NCBI RefSeq assembly: GCF_013409505.1
Contig: NZ_JACCBN010000001.1
Location: 434,001-498,000, forward strand
Source: Actinomycetospora corticicola
GTDB lineage: Bacteria > Actinomycetota > Actinomycetes > Mycobacteriales > Pseudonocardiaceae
Direction: 5' to 3'
DNA: 64,000 nucleotides
In this document: piece after piece, positions 40,696 to 49,020 of the stretch
How positions within the stretch are numbered: position 1 is the first letter of the stretch
How the letters are laid out: each line of letters starts with the position of its first letter
The notes under the pieces: generated by a model
Told to the model about the DNA's origin: nothing
Seen by the model: the letters and a program-made list of their open reading frames with translations, nothing else
Databases searched by the model: none
Translations under genes and position numbers: made by a program

Positions 40696-42083
40696 CCGCC
40701 GTGCGCGCGTCCGCGTTCGACCGTCGGCTCCTCGCGCCGATGGTGCTGGGCTCGATCCTCAACCCGGTCAACTCCACGCTGATCGCGGTGGCCCTGGTGC
40801 CGATCGGCATCGCGTTCGGGGCGCCCGCGTCGCAGACGGCGTGGCTGGTCTCGGGGCTGTACCTCGCGACGGCCGTCGGGCAGCCGGTCACCGGACGGCT
40901 CGTCGACCTCTACGGTCCGCGCCCGCTCTACCTCGTCGGCACCGCCCTCGTCGGGCTCGGTGGCCTGCTCGGCCTCCTCGCCGCCGACCTCGGCGTCCTG
41001 GTGGCGGCGCGGGTGGTGATCGGGCTCGGGACCTGCGCGGGCTATCCGGCGGCGATGGCGCTGGTGCGGCGGGAGTCGCGGCGCACGGGGCAGGACAGCC
41101 CCGAGACGGTGCTGACGGTGCTGTCGGTGGCCACGCAGACGATCGCCGTGATCGGGCCGACGCTCGGCGGGCTGCTCATCGGGCTGGGCGGCTGGCGCAC
41201 CACGTTCGCGGTGAACCTGCCCCTCGCGGTGCTCGCACTGGTGGTCGGGTGGTGGCGGCTCCCGCGCGGGGCGGGGGAGCGGTCGGCGGGGGAGCGGGTG
41301 GTCTCGCTCGTCGACCCGGCGGGCATCGCCCTGTTCACCGTCACCCTGGTGACGCTGCTCCTCGTGCTGGAGCGCCCGGCGCTCTGGCCGCTCGCGATCG
41401 TCACGGCGGCGGCCGCGGCGGGCCTGGTGTGGTGGGAACGGCGGGCCGCGCACCCGTTCCTCGACGTCCGGGTGCTCGCCGGGAACGTCCCGCTGCTGCT
41501 GACGTTCCTGCGCGCCCTGCTCGGGGCGACGGTCTCCTACGCCATCCTCTACGGCTACACGCAGTGGCTCGAGCAGGGCCGCGGGCTGTCGGCCTCCGGC
41601 GCCGGCCTCGCGCTGCTGCCGATCTTCCTCGGCGGGATCGGGGTCGCGGCTCTCACCGGACGCCGTCGTGAGATCCGCGGGAAGCTGCTCGTGGGCGCGG
41701 CCGGTCAGATCGTCGTCGCGGTCCTGCTGCTGTTCCTCGGCCCGACGAGCCCGATCTGGCTGATCGTGGTGGTCGCCCTCGTCGCCGGGGTGCCACAGGG
41801 ACTGAACAACCTCGCCATCCAGAACGCGGTGTACCGGCAGGCCGACCCGGAGCGCACCGCGTCGTCCGCGGGCCTCATGCGCACCTTCTTCTACCTGGGC
41901 GCGATCGCTGCCGGCACCACGGGCGGGTTCGCGTTCGCCGACGGCGGCGCCACGACCGCGGGTCTGCACGTCCTCGCCGTGGTGATGCTCGTGGCGGCCG
42001 GGCTCTTCCTGCTCGTCACCGTGGTCGACCGATCCCTCGCCCGCCTGGAGGCTCCGGCCCCGGGTCTACCGTCGGGCCGATGA
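40692..42083 (+). CDS. DHA2-family MFS exporter controlled by MarR
   Basis: 463 residues with ~13-14 hydrophobic segments, starting at a GTG that overlaps the MarR stop. Typical DHA2 features are NSTLIAVALVPIGIAFGA, QTAWLVSGLYLATAVGQP, RLVDLYGPRPLYLVGTALV (motif A) and VIGPTLGGLLIGLGGWRTTF (motif C). It differs from the exporter at 37159 in lacking the long N-terminal tail. With its regulator it forms a self-contained, inducible efflux unit. Confidence 0.9.
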   Translation: MTAVRASAFDRRLLAPMVLGSILNPVNSTLIAVALVPIGIAFGAPASQTAWLVSGLYLATAVGQPVTGRLVDLYGPRPLYLVGTALVGLGGLLGLLAADLGVLVAARVVIGLGTCAGYPAAMALVRRESRRTGQDSPETVLTVLSVATQTIAVIGPTLGGLLIGLGGWRTTFAVNLPLAVLALVVGWWRLPRGAGERSAGERVVSLVDPAGIALFTVTLVTLLLVLERPALWPLAIVTAAAAAGLVWWERRAAHPFLDVRVLAGNVPLLLTFLRALLGATVSYAILYGYTQWLEQGRGLSASGAGLALLPIFLGGIGVAALTGRRREIRGKLLVGAAGQIVVAVLLLFLGPTSPIWLIVVVALVAGVPQGLNNLAIQNAVYRQADPERTASSAGLMRTFFYLGAIAAGTTGGFAFADGGATTAGLHVLAVVMLVAAGLFLLVTVVDRSLARLEAPAPGLPSGR

Positions 42084-42532
42084 GCGAGACCAGCACCGTC
42101 GCGATCGAGATCGTCGAGCGCGTCGACGACGCCCTGCTCGAGGCGGTCCGGCGCCTCCTGCCCCAGCTCTCGCGCTCGGCGACGTTCGACGAGCAGACGA
42201 TCGCGTGGGTGGTGGCGCACGAGGCGTGCACGCTGTTCACCGCCTCGCTGGACGGAGAGGTCGTCGGGGCGCTGACCCTCGTGACCTACCCGCTGCCCAC
42301 CGGTCTGCGGGCCCACGTCGACGACGTCGTGGTCGACGACGCCGCGCGGGGTCGGGGCGTCGGCGAGGTGCTGGTGCGGGCGGCCCTGGACCGGGCGGTG
42401 GAGGTCGGCGCACGCACCGTCGACCTCACCTCGCGACCCTCCCGGGAGGCGGCGATCCGGCTCTACGAGCGGTGCGGCTTCGGCCGCCGTGACTCCACCC
42501 TCTTCCGGTGGACGCCGCCCGAGGCGGGGTAA
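42080..42532 (+). CDS. GNAT-family N-acetyltransferase
   Basis: 150 residues. The acetyl-CoA motif A is VDDVVVDDAARGRGVGEVLV (RGRGVG pyrophosphate loop) and motif B is LTSRPSREAAIRLYERCGFG. The ATG overlaps the exporter stop by 4 bp (ATGA), so it is cotranscribed with the MarR-exporter pair and may modify a compound that the pump also handles. Specific substrate unknown. Confidence 0.88.
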   Translation: MSETSTVAIEIVERVDDALLEAVRRLLPQLSRSATFDEQTIAWVVAHEACTLFTASLDGEVVGALTLVTYPLPTGLRAHVDDVVVDDAARGRGVGEVLVRAALDRAVEVGARTVDLTSRPSREAAIRLYERCGFGRRDSTLFRWTPPEAG

Positions 42533-42541
42533 CCCACCGTC

Positions 42542-43159
42542 GTGACCGATCTCCCCGCGGCGGACGCGAAGGACTGGGGCGGGCGACTGCCCCGCAACGA
42601 GTCGATCGACCTCGACGACGACCAGCAGGCCGCCGCCGAACGGATCCACCAACGTCAGCAGCGCTGGGCCGAGAAGTCCGGCTTCGCCGCGACCGACGCC
42701 CAGGGCGGCCTCATCGGACCGTTCAACTCGTTCGTGCTCCGCCCGGGGCAGAGCGCCGGGTTCAATCAGTGGGTCGCGAACGACCAGCGGAACTCCTCGC
42801 TGCCCGCGCCGATCCGCGAGGTCGTCATCCTCACCGTCGGCGTCGCCTGGGACGCGGCCTACGAGATCTACGCGCACGTGGCCGTCGCGCGGTCGGTCGG
42901 GCTGTCGGAGACCGTGATCGAGGGGATCCGCACCCGCTCGACCGAGGGGTTCACCGGCGCCGAGCTCGCCGCGCACCGGTTCACCGCCGAGCTCGTACGC
43001 GAGCACCGGGTGGCCGACGCGACCTACGCCGCCGCGGAGGCCGCCTTCGGCCGCGACGGGGTGCTCGACATGGTCCACCTCATCGGCATGTACCTCGCGA
43101 CCTCCGCGCTGCTCAACGCCTTCGAGGTCCCGGCCCCGGAGATCCCGCCGGCGCCGTGA
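42542..43159 (+). CDS. Carboxymuconolactone decarboxylase-like (AhpD-fold) protein
   Basis: 205 residues of the CMD/AhpD-like helical fold: PAPIREVVILTVGVAWDAAYEI holds the conserved Glu/His region (YEIYAHVAVARSVGLSE) and DMVHLIGMYLATSALLNAFE the last core helices. The CxxC pair of peroxidase-type members is absent, so a redox role is unlikely; gamma-carboxymuconolactone decarboxylase-like chemistry is possible. It begins at a GTG 10 bp after the acetyltransferase gene and overlaps the methyltransferase gene by 4 bp. Confidence 0.82.
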   Translation: MTDLPAADAKDWGGRLPRNESIDLDDDQQAAAERIHQRQQRWAEKSGFAATDAQGGLIGPFNSFVLRPGQSAGFNQWVANDQRNSSLPAPIREVVILTVGVAWDAAYEIYAHVAVARSVGLSETVIEGIRTRSTEGFTGAELAAHRFTAELVREHRVADATYAAAEAAFGRDGVLDMVHLIGMYLATSALLNAFEVPAPEIPPAP

Positions 43160-43854
43160 GCGACCCGTACTCCGACCACGCCGCCGCGTACGCCGCCCAC
43201 AACGCGGTCGCCCCGTACAACGCGCTCTACGAGCGGCCGGCGCTGCTCGACCTCGCGAACGACGTGGCCGGGCTGGACGTGCTCGATCTCGGCTGCGGCC
43301 CCGGCGTCACGACGGCGGAGCTGGTCCGGCGGGGCGCCCGGGTCACTGGGCTCGACCGGAGCGCGGCACTGGTGGAGCACGCCCGAGGGCTCTCCGGAGC
43401 CGAGTTCCTCGTGCACGACCTCGCCGACCCGCTGCCCCTGACGGACGCTGCCGTCGACCTCGTAGTCGCCGGTCTCGTCCTGCACTACCTCGACGACTGG
43501 AGCGCGGTCCTCGCCGAGGTGTACCGCGTGCTGCGGCCCGGTGGCCGGTTCGTCGCGAGCGTCCACCACCCGCTCACCGATGTGCGGATCGCGAGCCTGG
43601 AACCCCACGGCGCCTACCTCGAGAGCTACCGCATCGCTGACGTCTGGGAGATGGCCGGCGAGGAGGTCGTCGTCTGGTTCTGGCACCACCCGCTGGGATC
43701 GATGACCGGATGGATCGCGGGCGCCGGGCTCACCCTCACCGACGTCGTCGAGCCCCGTCCGCTGCCGTCGATGGCCGACTCCCACCCGGAGTCCTTCGTC
43801 CGCCTGTCCGCGGAGCCGGCCTTCCTCCTCCTCGAGACCCGCCGTCTGGGTTAG
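43156..43854 (+). CDS. SAM-dependent class I methyltransferase
   Basis: 232 residues beginning at a GTG overlapping the preceding stop. Motif I is VLDLGCGPGVTTAEL, with the acidic residue of the second strand in VTGLDRSAAL, motif II VDLVVAGLVLHYLDD and motif III EVYRVLRPGGRFV. This is the UbiE/Methyltransf_11 group. It probably methylates a small molecule in the same pathway as the preceding gene. The stop codon lies inside the iron-box-like palindrome that precedes mbtH. Confidence 0.88.
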   Translation: MSDPYSDHAAAYAAHNAVAPYNALYERPALLDLANDVAGLDVLDLGCGPGVTTAELVRRGARVTGLDRSAALVEHARGLSGAEFLVHDLADPLPLTDAAVDLVVAGLVLHYLDDWSAVLAEVYRVLRPGGRFVASVHHPLTDVRIASLEPHGAYLESYRIADVWEMAGEEVVVWFWHHPLGSMTGWIAGAGLTLTDVVEPRPLPSMADSHPESFVRLSAEPAFLLLETRRLG

Positions 43855-43864
43855 GGTGACCTAA
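43846..43864 (+). promoter_or_regulatory. Iron box (IdeR/DmdR-type) upstream of mbtH
   Basis: The 19-mer ending GTGACCTAA agrees with the actinobacterial iron-box consensus TTAGGTTAGGCTAACCTAA at 15 of 19 positions, counted by hand; its core TTAGG-GTGA-CCTAA is palindromic. It lies ~33 bp before the MbtH start codon. IdeR/DmdR with Fe(II) would repress transcription, so MbtH should be induced under iron limitation. Confidence 0.65.
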
Positions 43865-43896
43865 CTGCAGCCGGGTCTCCAGGAGGTCGCCGCGCC

Positions 43897-44127
43897 ATGA
43901 CCAATCCGTTCGACGACGAGAACGGCCGTTTCCGCGTGTTGGTCAACGCGGAGGACCAGCACAGCCTGTGGCCGGTGTTCGCCGAGGTGCCGAGCGGGTG
44001 GACCGTCGTGTTCGGCGAGGGCTCCGACGGGGCGGAGCGTGCCGCGTGCGTGAGCTATGTCGAGGAGCACTGGACCGACCTGCGCCCCCGCAGCCTGCGG
44101 GAGCGGTTGGCGGCCGACGCGTCATGA
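43897..44127 (+). CDS. MbtH-family NRPS accessory protein
   Basis: 76 residues with the full MbtH signature: [36 protein letters not shown] and [14 protein letters not shown]. MbtH proteins bind and activate adenylation domains of non-ribosomal peptide synthetases. There is no synthetase in the window, so this is an orphan copy working in trans. The iron box upstream suggests service to a siderophore NRPS. AGGAGGT lies 10 nt before the ATG, and the TGA sits inside the palindrome that follows. Confidence 0.95.
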   Translation: MTNPFDDENGRFRVLVNAEDQHSLWPVFAEVPSGWTVVFGEGSDGAERAACVSYVEEHWTDLRPRSLRERLAADAS

Positions 44128-44189
44128 TCAACGAGCACCCTCGGCGGTCGGGCCTGCCCGGGCACCACCGAGGGTGCTCGTTGATCATG
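44123..44189. repeat. Inverted-repeat element, copy 1
   Basis: The 22-bp arms, beginning CATGATCAACGAGC (44123-44144) with the exact complement at 44168-44189, enclose a 23-nt loop. The arms supply the TGA stop codons of both convergent neighbours (mbtH and the DUF559 gene). A second copy with the same arms and loop length is at 45091-45155. Confidence 0.88.
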
Positions 44190-45093
44190 TGAGCTTGCGA
44201 CGAAAGCGCTCCACGAGTTTCGCGGCGTGCCGTGGGACGGCCAGTTGCACCTGCGCGACGCGGGTGATGTCCCAGTCCAGGTCGTCGAGGTCCCCGTCGC
44301 GGAGGTGGTCCTTGCCCTGACCGCGCGGGGTGCGGTGTTCGGGGCCGTCGTACTCGGCACCGACCGGCCGGCGGCCCGGAGGCGGGTCGGGCCAGCCGAG
44401 GTCGAGTTCGATGTCGAACCCGGACCGGAGGCTGACCGGGTACTGGGTGACGGGCCTGGGCAGGCCCGCGAGCACGAACAGGAGGCGGAGCCTGGTCTCC
44501 GGGGGCGACATCGCGCCGGGGTCCATGAGGTCGGCGACCCGGCGTACCTGCACCGACCCGCGGACGCCCGGGTGTCGGTCCGCCACCTCGAGCAGGTGTT
44601 CCGCCGTGAGGTGGCAGCGGTAGGCCAGAGCATCGACGGCGGCGACCGCTTCGACGAGGGGCGCGCGTCGGGCCAGGTCGAACGCGGTCCGGGCGGGCGT
44701 GGTGACCGGGATCCCGAACCGCTCGGTCACCTCGTCGGCGTGCAACCGATCGGTCCGCACCCGGGTGTTCGGCGGCGCGAGACGACGCGGGCTGGGGAGG
44801 ACCAGTTCGGCGTCGTCCCAGGGGCAGTCGGCTCGCCACGCCAGAGCAGCGAGCGGCCCGGCGACGACTCCCACGCCCCCGCTCCAGGTCCCGAGGGTCC
44901 GGACGCGCAGCCGCACGTCGTCCTCGGACCCCACGGCCACCCAGGTGTCCGCCGCGAGCCGCACGTAGCCGGGCCCGCGGAGCCGGGCCCAGGTCGTCTC
45001 GCCGGCGGCCACGGCCTCGGAGGCGCGGAAGGGGTCCACACCCGTTCGGACTGCGCACGGCGGCGGTCGGTTCCGACGGATTCCGGCCCGCAT
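44185..45093 (-). CDS. DUF559 / AbiEi-like protein flanked by inverted repeats
   Basis: 302 residues if the ATG at 45093 is used. That ATG lies in an inverted repeat, and a GTG at 45039 (VDPFRASEAV) fits the usual family start better. The N-terminal ~90 residues resemble the AbiEi-type antitoxin/transcriptional fold (TTWARLRGPGYVRLAADTWV). The C-terminal half (SPPETRLRLLFVLAG, DIELDLGWPD, GAEYDGPEH, WDITRVAQVQL) has the Vsr-like PD-(D/E)xK core of DUF559. Such genes are frequent single genes in actinobacteria; a nuclease role is inferred. It is bracketed exactly by two copies of one palindrome. Confidence 0.75.
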   Translation of the reverse strand: MRAGIRRNRPPPCAVRTGVDPFRASEAVAAGETTWARLRGPGYVRLAADTWVAVGSEDDVRLRVRTLGTWSGGVGVVAGPLAALAWRADCPWDDAELVLPSPRRLAPPNTRVRTDRLHADEVTERFGIPVTTPARTAFDLARRAPLVEAVAAVDALAYRCHLTAEHLLEVADRHPGVRGSVQVRRVADLMDPGAMSPPETRLRLLFVLAGLPRPVTQYPVSLRSGFDIELDLGWPDPPPGRRPVGAEYDGPEHRTPRGQGKDHLRDGDLDDLDWDITRVAQVQLAVPRHAAKLVERFRRKLT

Positions 45094-45155
45094 GATCAAC
45101 GAGCACCCTCGGCGGTCGGCCGTGCCCCCGGACCACCGAGGGTGCTCGTTGATCA
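45091..45155. repeat. Inverted-repeat element, copy 2
   Basis: Left arm 45091-45112 (22 bp, identical to copy 1) pairs with 45136-45155 over 20 bp around a 23-nt loop differing at a few bases. It lies at the 5' edge of the DUF559 gene and upstream of the amidohydrolase gene. Confidence 0.88.
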
Positions 45156-45163
45156 CCGCGCCC

Positions 45164-45199
45164 CGACCCGTCGTCGGGAAGGCTTCCGACGACGGGTCG
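45164..45199. repeat. Two head-to-head copies of the dispersed motif
   Basis: CGACCCGTCGTCGGGAA (45164-45180) faces TTCCGACGACGGGTCG (45184-45199), giving an inverted repeat with 11-bp arms just before the amidohydrolase start. The same 16-19 bp motif occurs at several other places in the window. It may also overlap the -35 region of that gene. Confidence 0.7.
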
Positions 45200-45220
45200 A
45201 CCACCGGCACACTCGCCGGT

Positions 45221-46471
45221 GTGGGGACGACGATCGTGGGCGCGCGCGTGTTCGACGGGGAACGGTCGATCGGGCCCGCGACGGTGGTGCTGTCCGACGC
45301 GGGAACGATCGACGCCGTCGAGCCGGGGGAGCGGGAGCCGGTCGAGGGTGAGGTGGACGCCCGCGGGCGCACCCTGCTGCCGGGGTTGATCGACGCGCAC
45401 GTGCACCTGCGTGGCGCGGGGAACCTCGGCCAGGACCTGCGGCACGGGGTGACCACCGTGCTCGACATGTTCTCGGCGCCCCCGCAATTCACCGCGATGC
45501 TGCGGCGGCGGGCGTACAGCCGGGACGACGAGGCCGACCTGCGCAGCTCCGGGCTGATGGCGGGCGCGGTGGACGGCTGGCCCGCCGTGATGCTGCCGCC
45601 CGACCCCACCGGCTGGCGCATGCCCGGGCTCGCGGGGCCGGACGACGCCGAGCGGTTCGTCGCCGACCGGGAGCGCGAGGGGTCGGACTACCTCAAGGTG
45701 TTCGTGGAGAACGCCGCCGACGTCACACGACCCACGCTGAGCCCGGAGACGGTGGCCGCGGTGTGCGGGGCGGCCCGCCGCCGGCGGCTCCTGACGGTGG
45801 CGCACGCCCCGACCCGGTGGGCCTTCGCCACGGCGCGCGCCGCCGGGGTCGACGTGCTCACCCACCTGCCCCTCGACGGGACCGCGGAGGTGGCGGCGGA
45901 CCTGACGGTGGTGCCGACGATGACCATGATGGCCGCCCTGACCAGCCAGGACTCGGTCCGGGCCCTGCTCGACGACCCCCGCCTCACGGCACGCCTGTCG
46001 AGCGAGGTGGTGGCCGGGCTCGAGGCGGGGGACCGGGGCGGGCTGCCGACGTCGTCGGCGGTCGGCGCCTCGTACGCGCACGCCGAGGACAACCTCGCGC
46101 GGCTGCTGGAGGCGGGCGCGACGGTCGTCGCGGGCACCGACGCGAACGACGTCCCGGGACGTCCTGCCGCGGTGCTGCACGGCACCTCGATGCACCTGGA
46201 ACTGGAGCTGCTCGTCCGTGCGGGGATGTCGCCCGCCGATGCGCTCGCGGCCGCGACCTCGCGGGCCGCGGACGTCTTCGCGCTCGCCGACCGCGGTCGC
46301 ATCGCCCCCGGACGGCGGGCCGACCTGCTCCTCGTCGACGGCGACCCGCTCTCCGACGTGACGGCGACGCGGGACCTGCGGACGGTGTGGCGGCGCGGGG
46401 TCGAGCACGACCTGTCGTCGCCCGTGCACGCCCCCGGACGGGACGTCGTGGGCCCGCCGCGACGTCGCTAG
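45221..46471 (+). CDS. Amidohydrolase-family protein (imidazolonepropionase-like)
   Basis: 416 residues. Metal-binding LIDAHVHL follows an N-terminal beta-sandwich strand set; DYLKVFVE carries the candidate bridging Lys, VAHAP and LTHLPLDG give two His ligands, and VAGTDAND the catalytic Asp. GRIAPGRRADLLLVDGDPL is the usual closing strand. It hydrolyses a C-N bond in a cyclic or linear amide. The GTG at 45221 is chosen because upstream codons are repeat sequence. Its stop shares the bases CTAG with the convergent gene. Confidence 0.88.
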   Translation: MGTTIVGARVFDGERSIGPATVVLSDAGTIDAVEPGEREPVEGEVDARGRTLLPGLIDAHVHLRGAGNLGQDLRHGVTTVLDMFSAPPQFTAMLRRRAYSRDDEADLRSSGLMAGAVDGWPAVMLPPDPTGWRMPGLAGPDDAERFVADREREGSDYLKVFVENAADVTRPTLSPETVAAVCGAARRRRLLTVAHAPTRWAFATARAAGVDVLTHLPLDGTAEVAADLTVVPTMTMMAALTSQDSVRALLDDPRLTARLSSEVVAGLEAGDRGGLPTSSAVGASYAHAEDNLARLLEAGATVVAGTDANDVPGRPAAVLHGTSMHLELELLVRAGMSPADALAAATSRAADVFALADRGRIAPGRRADLLLVDGDPLSDVTATRDLRTVWRRGVEHDLSSPVHAPGRDVVGPPRRR

Positions 46472-46824
46472 TCGTCCGCGCCGAACTCCAGCGTCGCGGC
46501 GCCGTCGCGGACCGACGTGATCCGGTACGTCACGTCGTCCACGGTGTTCGACCCGCCGGTGCCGGAGGTGATCCGGGAGCCGCCGGAGGTGGTGGTGACG
46601 GTGTCCGTCCCGACGTCGGTGACGGTCACCGTGCCTGCGTCACCGAGGTCGATCACGGTGCCCGGCGTGACCGTCACGGTGCACTGTGCGTCGGGGCACG
46701 CGACGGTCTTCTCGGGAGCGGGCTGGTTCCCGACGGCGGGTGCGGGCTCGGCCGCGCAGGCCGTGCCGCCCAGGCCGAGCAGACCCGTCGTCAGGAACAG
46801 GGCGAGACGTGGCAGGACCCCCAT
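46468..46824 (-). CDS. Putative small lipoprotein
   Basis: 118 residues with a signal peptide (LALFLTTGLLGLGG) and a lipobox-like GTAC, so Cys23 may be acylated. The mature part is beta-rich with Thr/Gly repeats (TVTVTPGTVIDLGDAGTVTVTDVGTDTV), likely a small beta-sandwich at the cell surface. APAVGN is encoded by a copy of the dispersed motif (46727-46745). Function unknown. Confidence 0.65.
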   Translation of the reverse strand: MGVLPRLALFLTTGLLGLGGTACAAEPAPAVGNQPAPEKTVACPDAQCTVTVTPGTVIDLGDAGTVTVTDVGTDTVTTTSGGSRITSGTGGSNTVDDVTYRITSVRDGAATLEFGADD

Positions 46825-46851
46825 GGCGGGGGAGTGTGGCAGCGCCGGCGG

Positions 46852-46879
46852 CACCGGGTGGGCAGCGACCCACCCGGTG
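46852..46879. terminator. 11-bp hairpin downstream of the acetate-type transporter gene
   Basis: CACCGGGTGGG (46852-46862) pairs perfectly with CCCACCCGGTG (46869-46879) around CAGCGA. It lies 11 bp after the transporter stop on the minus strand and before the lipoprotein gene, so it probably ends the transporter message. Confidence 0.7.
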
Positions 46880-46890
46880 ACACCTGTGGG

Positions 46891-47523
46891 TTAGCGCGGC
46901 GCCGTCGGCAGGACCTGGCGGCCCCACGTGGCGTTCGTGACCACGGCGAACGAGGCGTACCAGGCCGCGAGCGCGGTCAGGATGCCGACGTAGCCGCCGA
47001 TGGTCGCGATGCCGTCGGTGCCGGTCAGGTCGCCGATCGCGAGCAGCAGGAACGTCAGGAACAGCAGCACGAACACGGCGATGAGGGCGCCCGTGGTGCG
47101 CAGCGACGCGATCATCATGTAGCCGGTGAAGATGGCCCAGCCGAGCAGGAAGAGCCCGGCGGCGGTGGTGGCCTGACCGGACGGCAGGCCCGGCTCGACG
47201 AACTTGACGAACGCCGCGAACGCGAGCCAGAACGACCCGTACGAGACGAACGCGGTGGCGCCGAAGGTGTTGGCCTTGCGGAACTCGAAGAGCCCCGCGA
47301 TCAGCTGCGCGAGCCCGCCGTAGAACAGGGCGAGTGGCAGCACCGTGGACTCCAGCGCCTCGGGGGCCAGCCCGGCGTTGAAGAGACTGAGCAGGAACGT
47401 GGTCAGGGCGAAGGCCGCGAGCCCGAGGGGACCCGGATCGGCGAAGTGCCGGGTCGGATCGGCGGCGTGCTCGTCCATCGTGGATGCGTGCGCAGCGGCA
47501 CGGCTCTCACTGGTCGTGGACAT
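46891..47523 (-). CDS. GPR1/FUN34/SatP-family acetate uptake transporter
   Basis: 210 residues with six membrane segments. The family signature near the first helix is present in variant form, DPGPLGLAAFALTTFLLS (usual NPAPLGL). FYGGLAQLIAGLFEFRKANTFGATAF is the second conserved block. SatP-type proteins are hexameric channels or symporters for acetate or succinate. The ATG at 47523 has a GGGGAGGA site; upstream ATGs would add a basic tail. Confidence 0.9.
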   Translation of the reverse strand: MSTTSESRAAAHASTMDEHAADPTRHFADPGPLGLAAFALTTFLLSLFNAGLAPEALESTVLPLALFYGGLAQLIAGLFEFRKANTFGATAFVSYGSFWLAFAAFVKFVEPGLPSGQATTAAGLFLLGWAIFTGYMMIASLRTTGALIAVFVLLFLTFLLLAIGDLTGTDGIATIGGYVGILTALAAWYASFAVVTNATWGRQVLPTAPR

Positions 47524-47676
47524 CGGTGTCCTCCCCGTTGGCATGATCGAACGCCTCCGAGGTTCCACCCAGCGTGCAATCTCAATCACATTCGGTGCCC
47601 TTGGTTCACTGAACCGAGCGAGTAGGACGAAGAGGACGCTAAAATGCGGCCTCTCGGCGGTTCGTCCGGTTCCGCC

Positions 47677-48186
47677 TCACGCGCGGCGGGCGATGCCGGC
47701 GACGAACGCGGCCTGCCCGGCGTGCTGGATGTCGTCGTCGAGCACGCTGATGATGCGCACGCCCCGGGTGACGGGCGGGTCCCACGCGTCGTCGATGACC
47801 GTGTCGAGATCCTCGTCGGAGAGGGTGCGCAGGTAGTCGACGGTGCGGTCGTGCACGGCGTCGTAGTAGCCGACGAGCAGGGCCGGGTCGGTGACGTGGA
47901 CGGCGGCCACCTGCTCCGTGGTGTGGCCGTAGCCGATGGACGCCGGGTCGAGGTCGAAGCCGAAGGACTCCGCCCAGCCCTGCGACGTGTAGGCCTGCTG
48001 GACGCCGGCGAGGTCGGCGATGTGGTCGTCCTGGACGCGGGTGAGGTGCCAGACGAGCCAGCCGACCGGGTTGGCGTCGCCGTCGAGCCGCAGGTTGAGG
48101 GCACGCTCGTCCAGGCCCTCCACCGCGCGGTGCACGTCGGAGCGGACCCGGCCGAAGGCGTCCACGAGGACATCGGAGCTGTTCAC
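47677..48186 (-). CDS. DinB-fold protein (DUF664-like)
   Basis: 169 residues, a four-helix metalloprotein. WLVWHLTRVQDDHIADLAG and DDDIQHAGQAAFVAGIA carry the three histidines of the DinB metal triad, and VLVDAFGRVRSDVHRAVEGL is helix one. Such proteins often act with mycothiol as transferases in actinobacteria. The GTG start is set by the conserved first helix. Third-strand context gives no pathway. Confidence 0.82.
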   Translation of the reverse strand: MNSSDVLVDAFGRVRSDVHRAVEGLDERALNLRLDGDANPVGWLVWHLTRVQDDHIADLAGVQQAYTSQGWAESFGFDLDPASIGYGHTTEQVAAVHVTDPALLVGYYDAVHDRTVDYLRTLSDEDLDTVIDDAWDPPVTRGVRIISVLDDDIQHAGQAAFVAGIARRA

Positions 48187-48362
48187 GCCTCTCGGTGTAC
48201 CCCGGGGCGGACCGGTGGTCACGGACGACGCGCATGCCGTCGGGGTCCGCGTCCACCCGGATCCACACATCGAGTGGACCCGACGTTCGCGCCGCGCGTC
48301 CCCGTAACGACGCTCCGGAGCCGCCCCGAGACCCGCCCGTGCGGCGACGAGAGGAAACGGTC

Positions 48363-49010
48363 ATGGGGACGGGGCAGCGGATGGTGCGGCGTTCGGCCGG
48401 GGTGCTCGCGGGGCTGGTCCTCGGCGGGGCGGCGGTGGGAGTGGGGGTCGCCCACGCCGACGGGATCGTGTGGGGCTGCCCGTCGGACTACTCGCTCGAG
48501 GGCACCAGCTGCCGGGCGGCGGACGGGTCGACCATCGGGGCCCTGGGCCTCGTGCCGGGCGACGTCGACCCGACGACGGGGCGCGTCCTGCTGCCCCTCA
48601 CGGGTTCGACGGATGCGGAGCCACCGGTGACGGTGCCGCCTGTGTCGACGCCGCCGGTGACGGTGCCTCCGACGACGACGCCGGTGACGCCGGTGACCAC
48701 GACGCCGCCGCCGACGACGACGCCGGTGCCGCCGGTGACCACGACGACGCCGCGGCCGGCGTCCACGCCGGTGCCGGTGCCGCCCGTCCGGCCGTGCTCG
48801 ACCGCGACGTCACCCGTCACCGGGAGCTCGGACGTGACCCGGACCGCCGCTGCGGTCGACGAGGCGCGGGCGCGGTTGGCGGCCGACCTCCGCCGGGGCG
48901 CGTCGCCGGCCACCATCAGCGCGGACGCCCAGGCCCTCACGGCGGCGATCAAGGCCCATGCGGGCGCCCTCGCGGCCTCCCGCGCGCCGGTCGTCTGTCC
49001 CGTCCGTTAG
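48363..49010 (+). CDS. Secreted Pro/Thr-rich protein
   Basis: 215 residues from an ATG after GAGAGGA. A signal peptide ends near VGVAHADG. The mature protein begins WGCPSDYSLEGTSCRAADG, with two Cys likely in a disulfide. A ~75-residue mucin-like stretch of VPP and TTTP repeats follows, encoded by an imperfect CCGACGACGACGCCGGTG array (~48620-48785). A C-terminal helical domain has two more Cys. It may span or coat the wall; function unknown. Confidence 0.7.
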   Translation: MGTGQRMVRRSAGVLAGLVLGGAAVGVGVAHADGIVWGCPSDYSLEGTSCRAADGSTIGALGLVPGDVDPTTGRVLLPLTGSTDAEPPVTVPPVSTPPVTVPPTTTPVTPVTTTPPPTTTPVPPVTTTTPRPASTPVPVPPVRPCSTATSPVTGSSDVTRTAAAVDEARARLAADLRRGASPATISADAQALTAAIKAHAGALAASRAPVVCPVR

Positions 49011-49020
49011 CGCAGCGGGA

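Noticed and set aside
48620-48785. Functional DNA tandem array
   Set aside because: The CCGACGACG-type repeat is in frame and explained by the VPP/TTTP mucin-like segment of a secreted protein.
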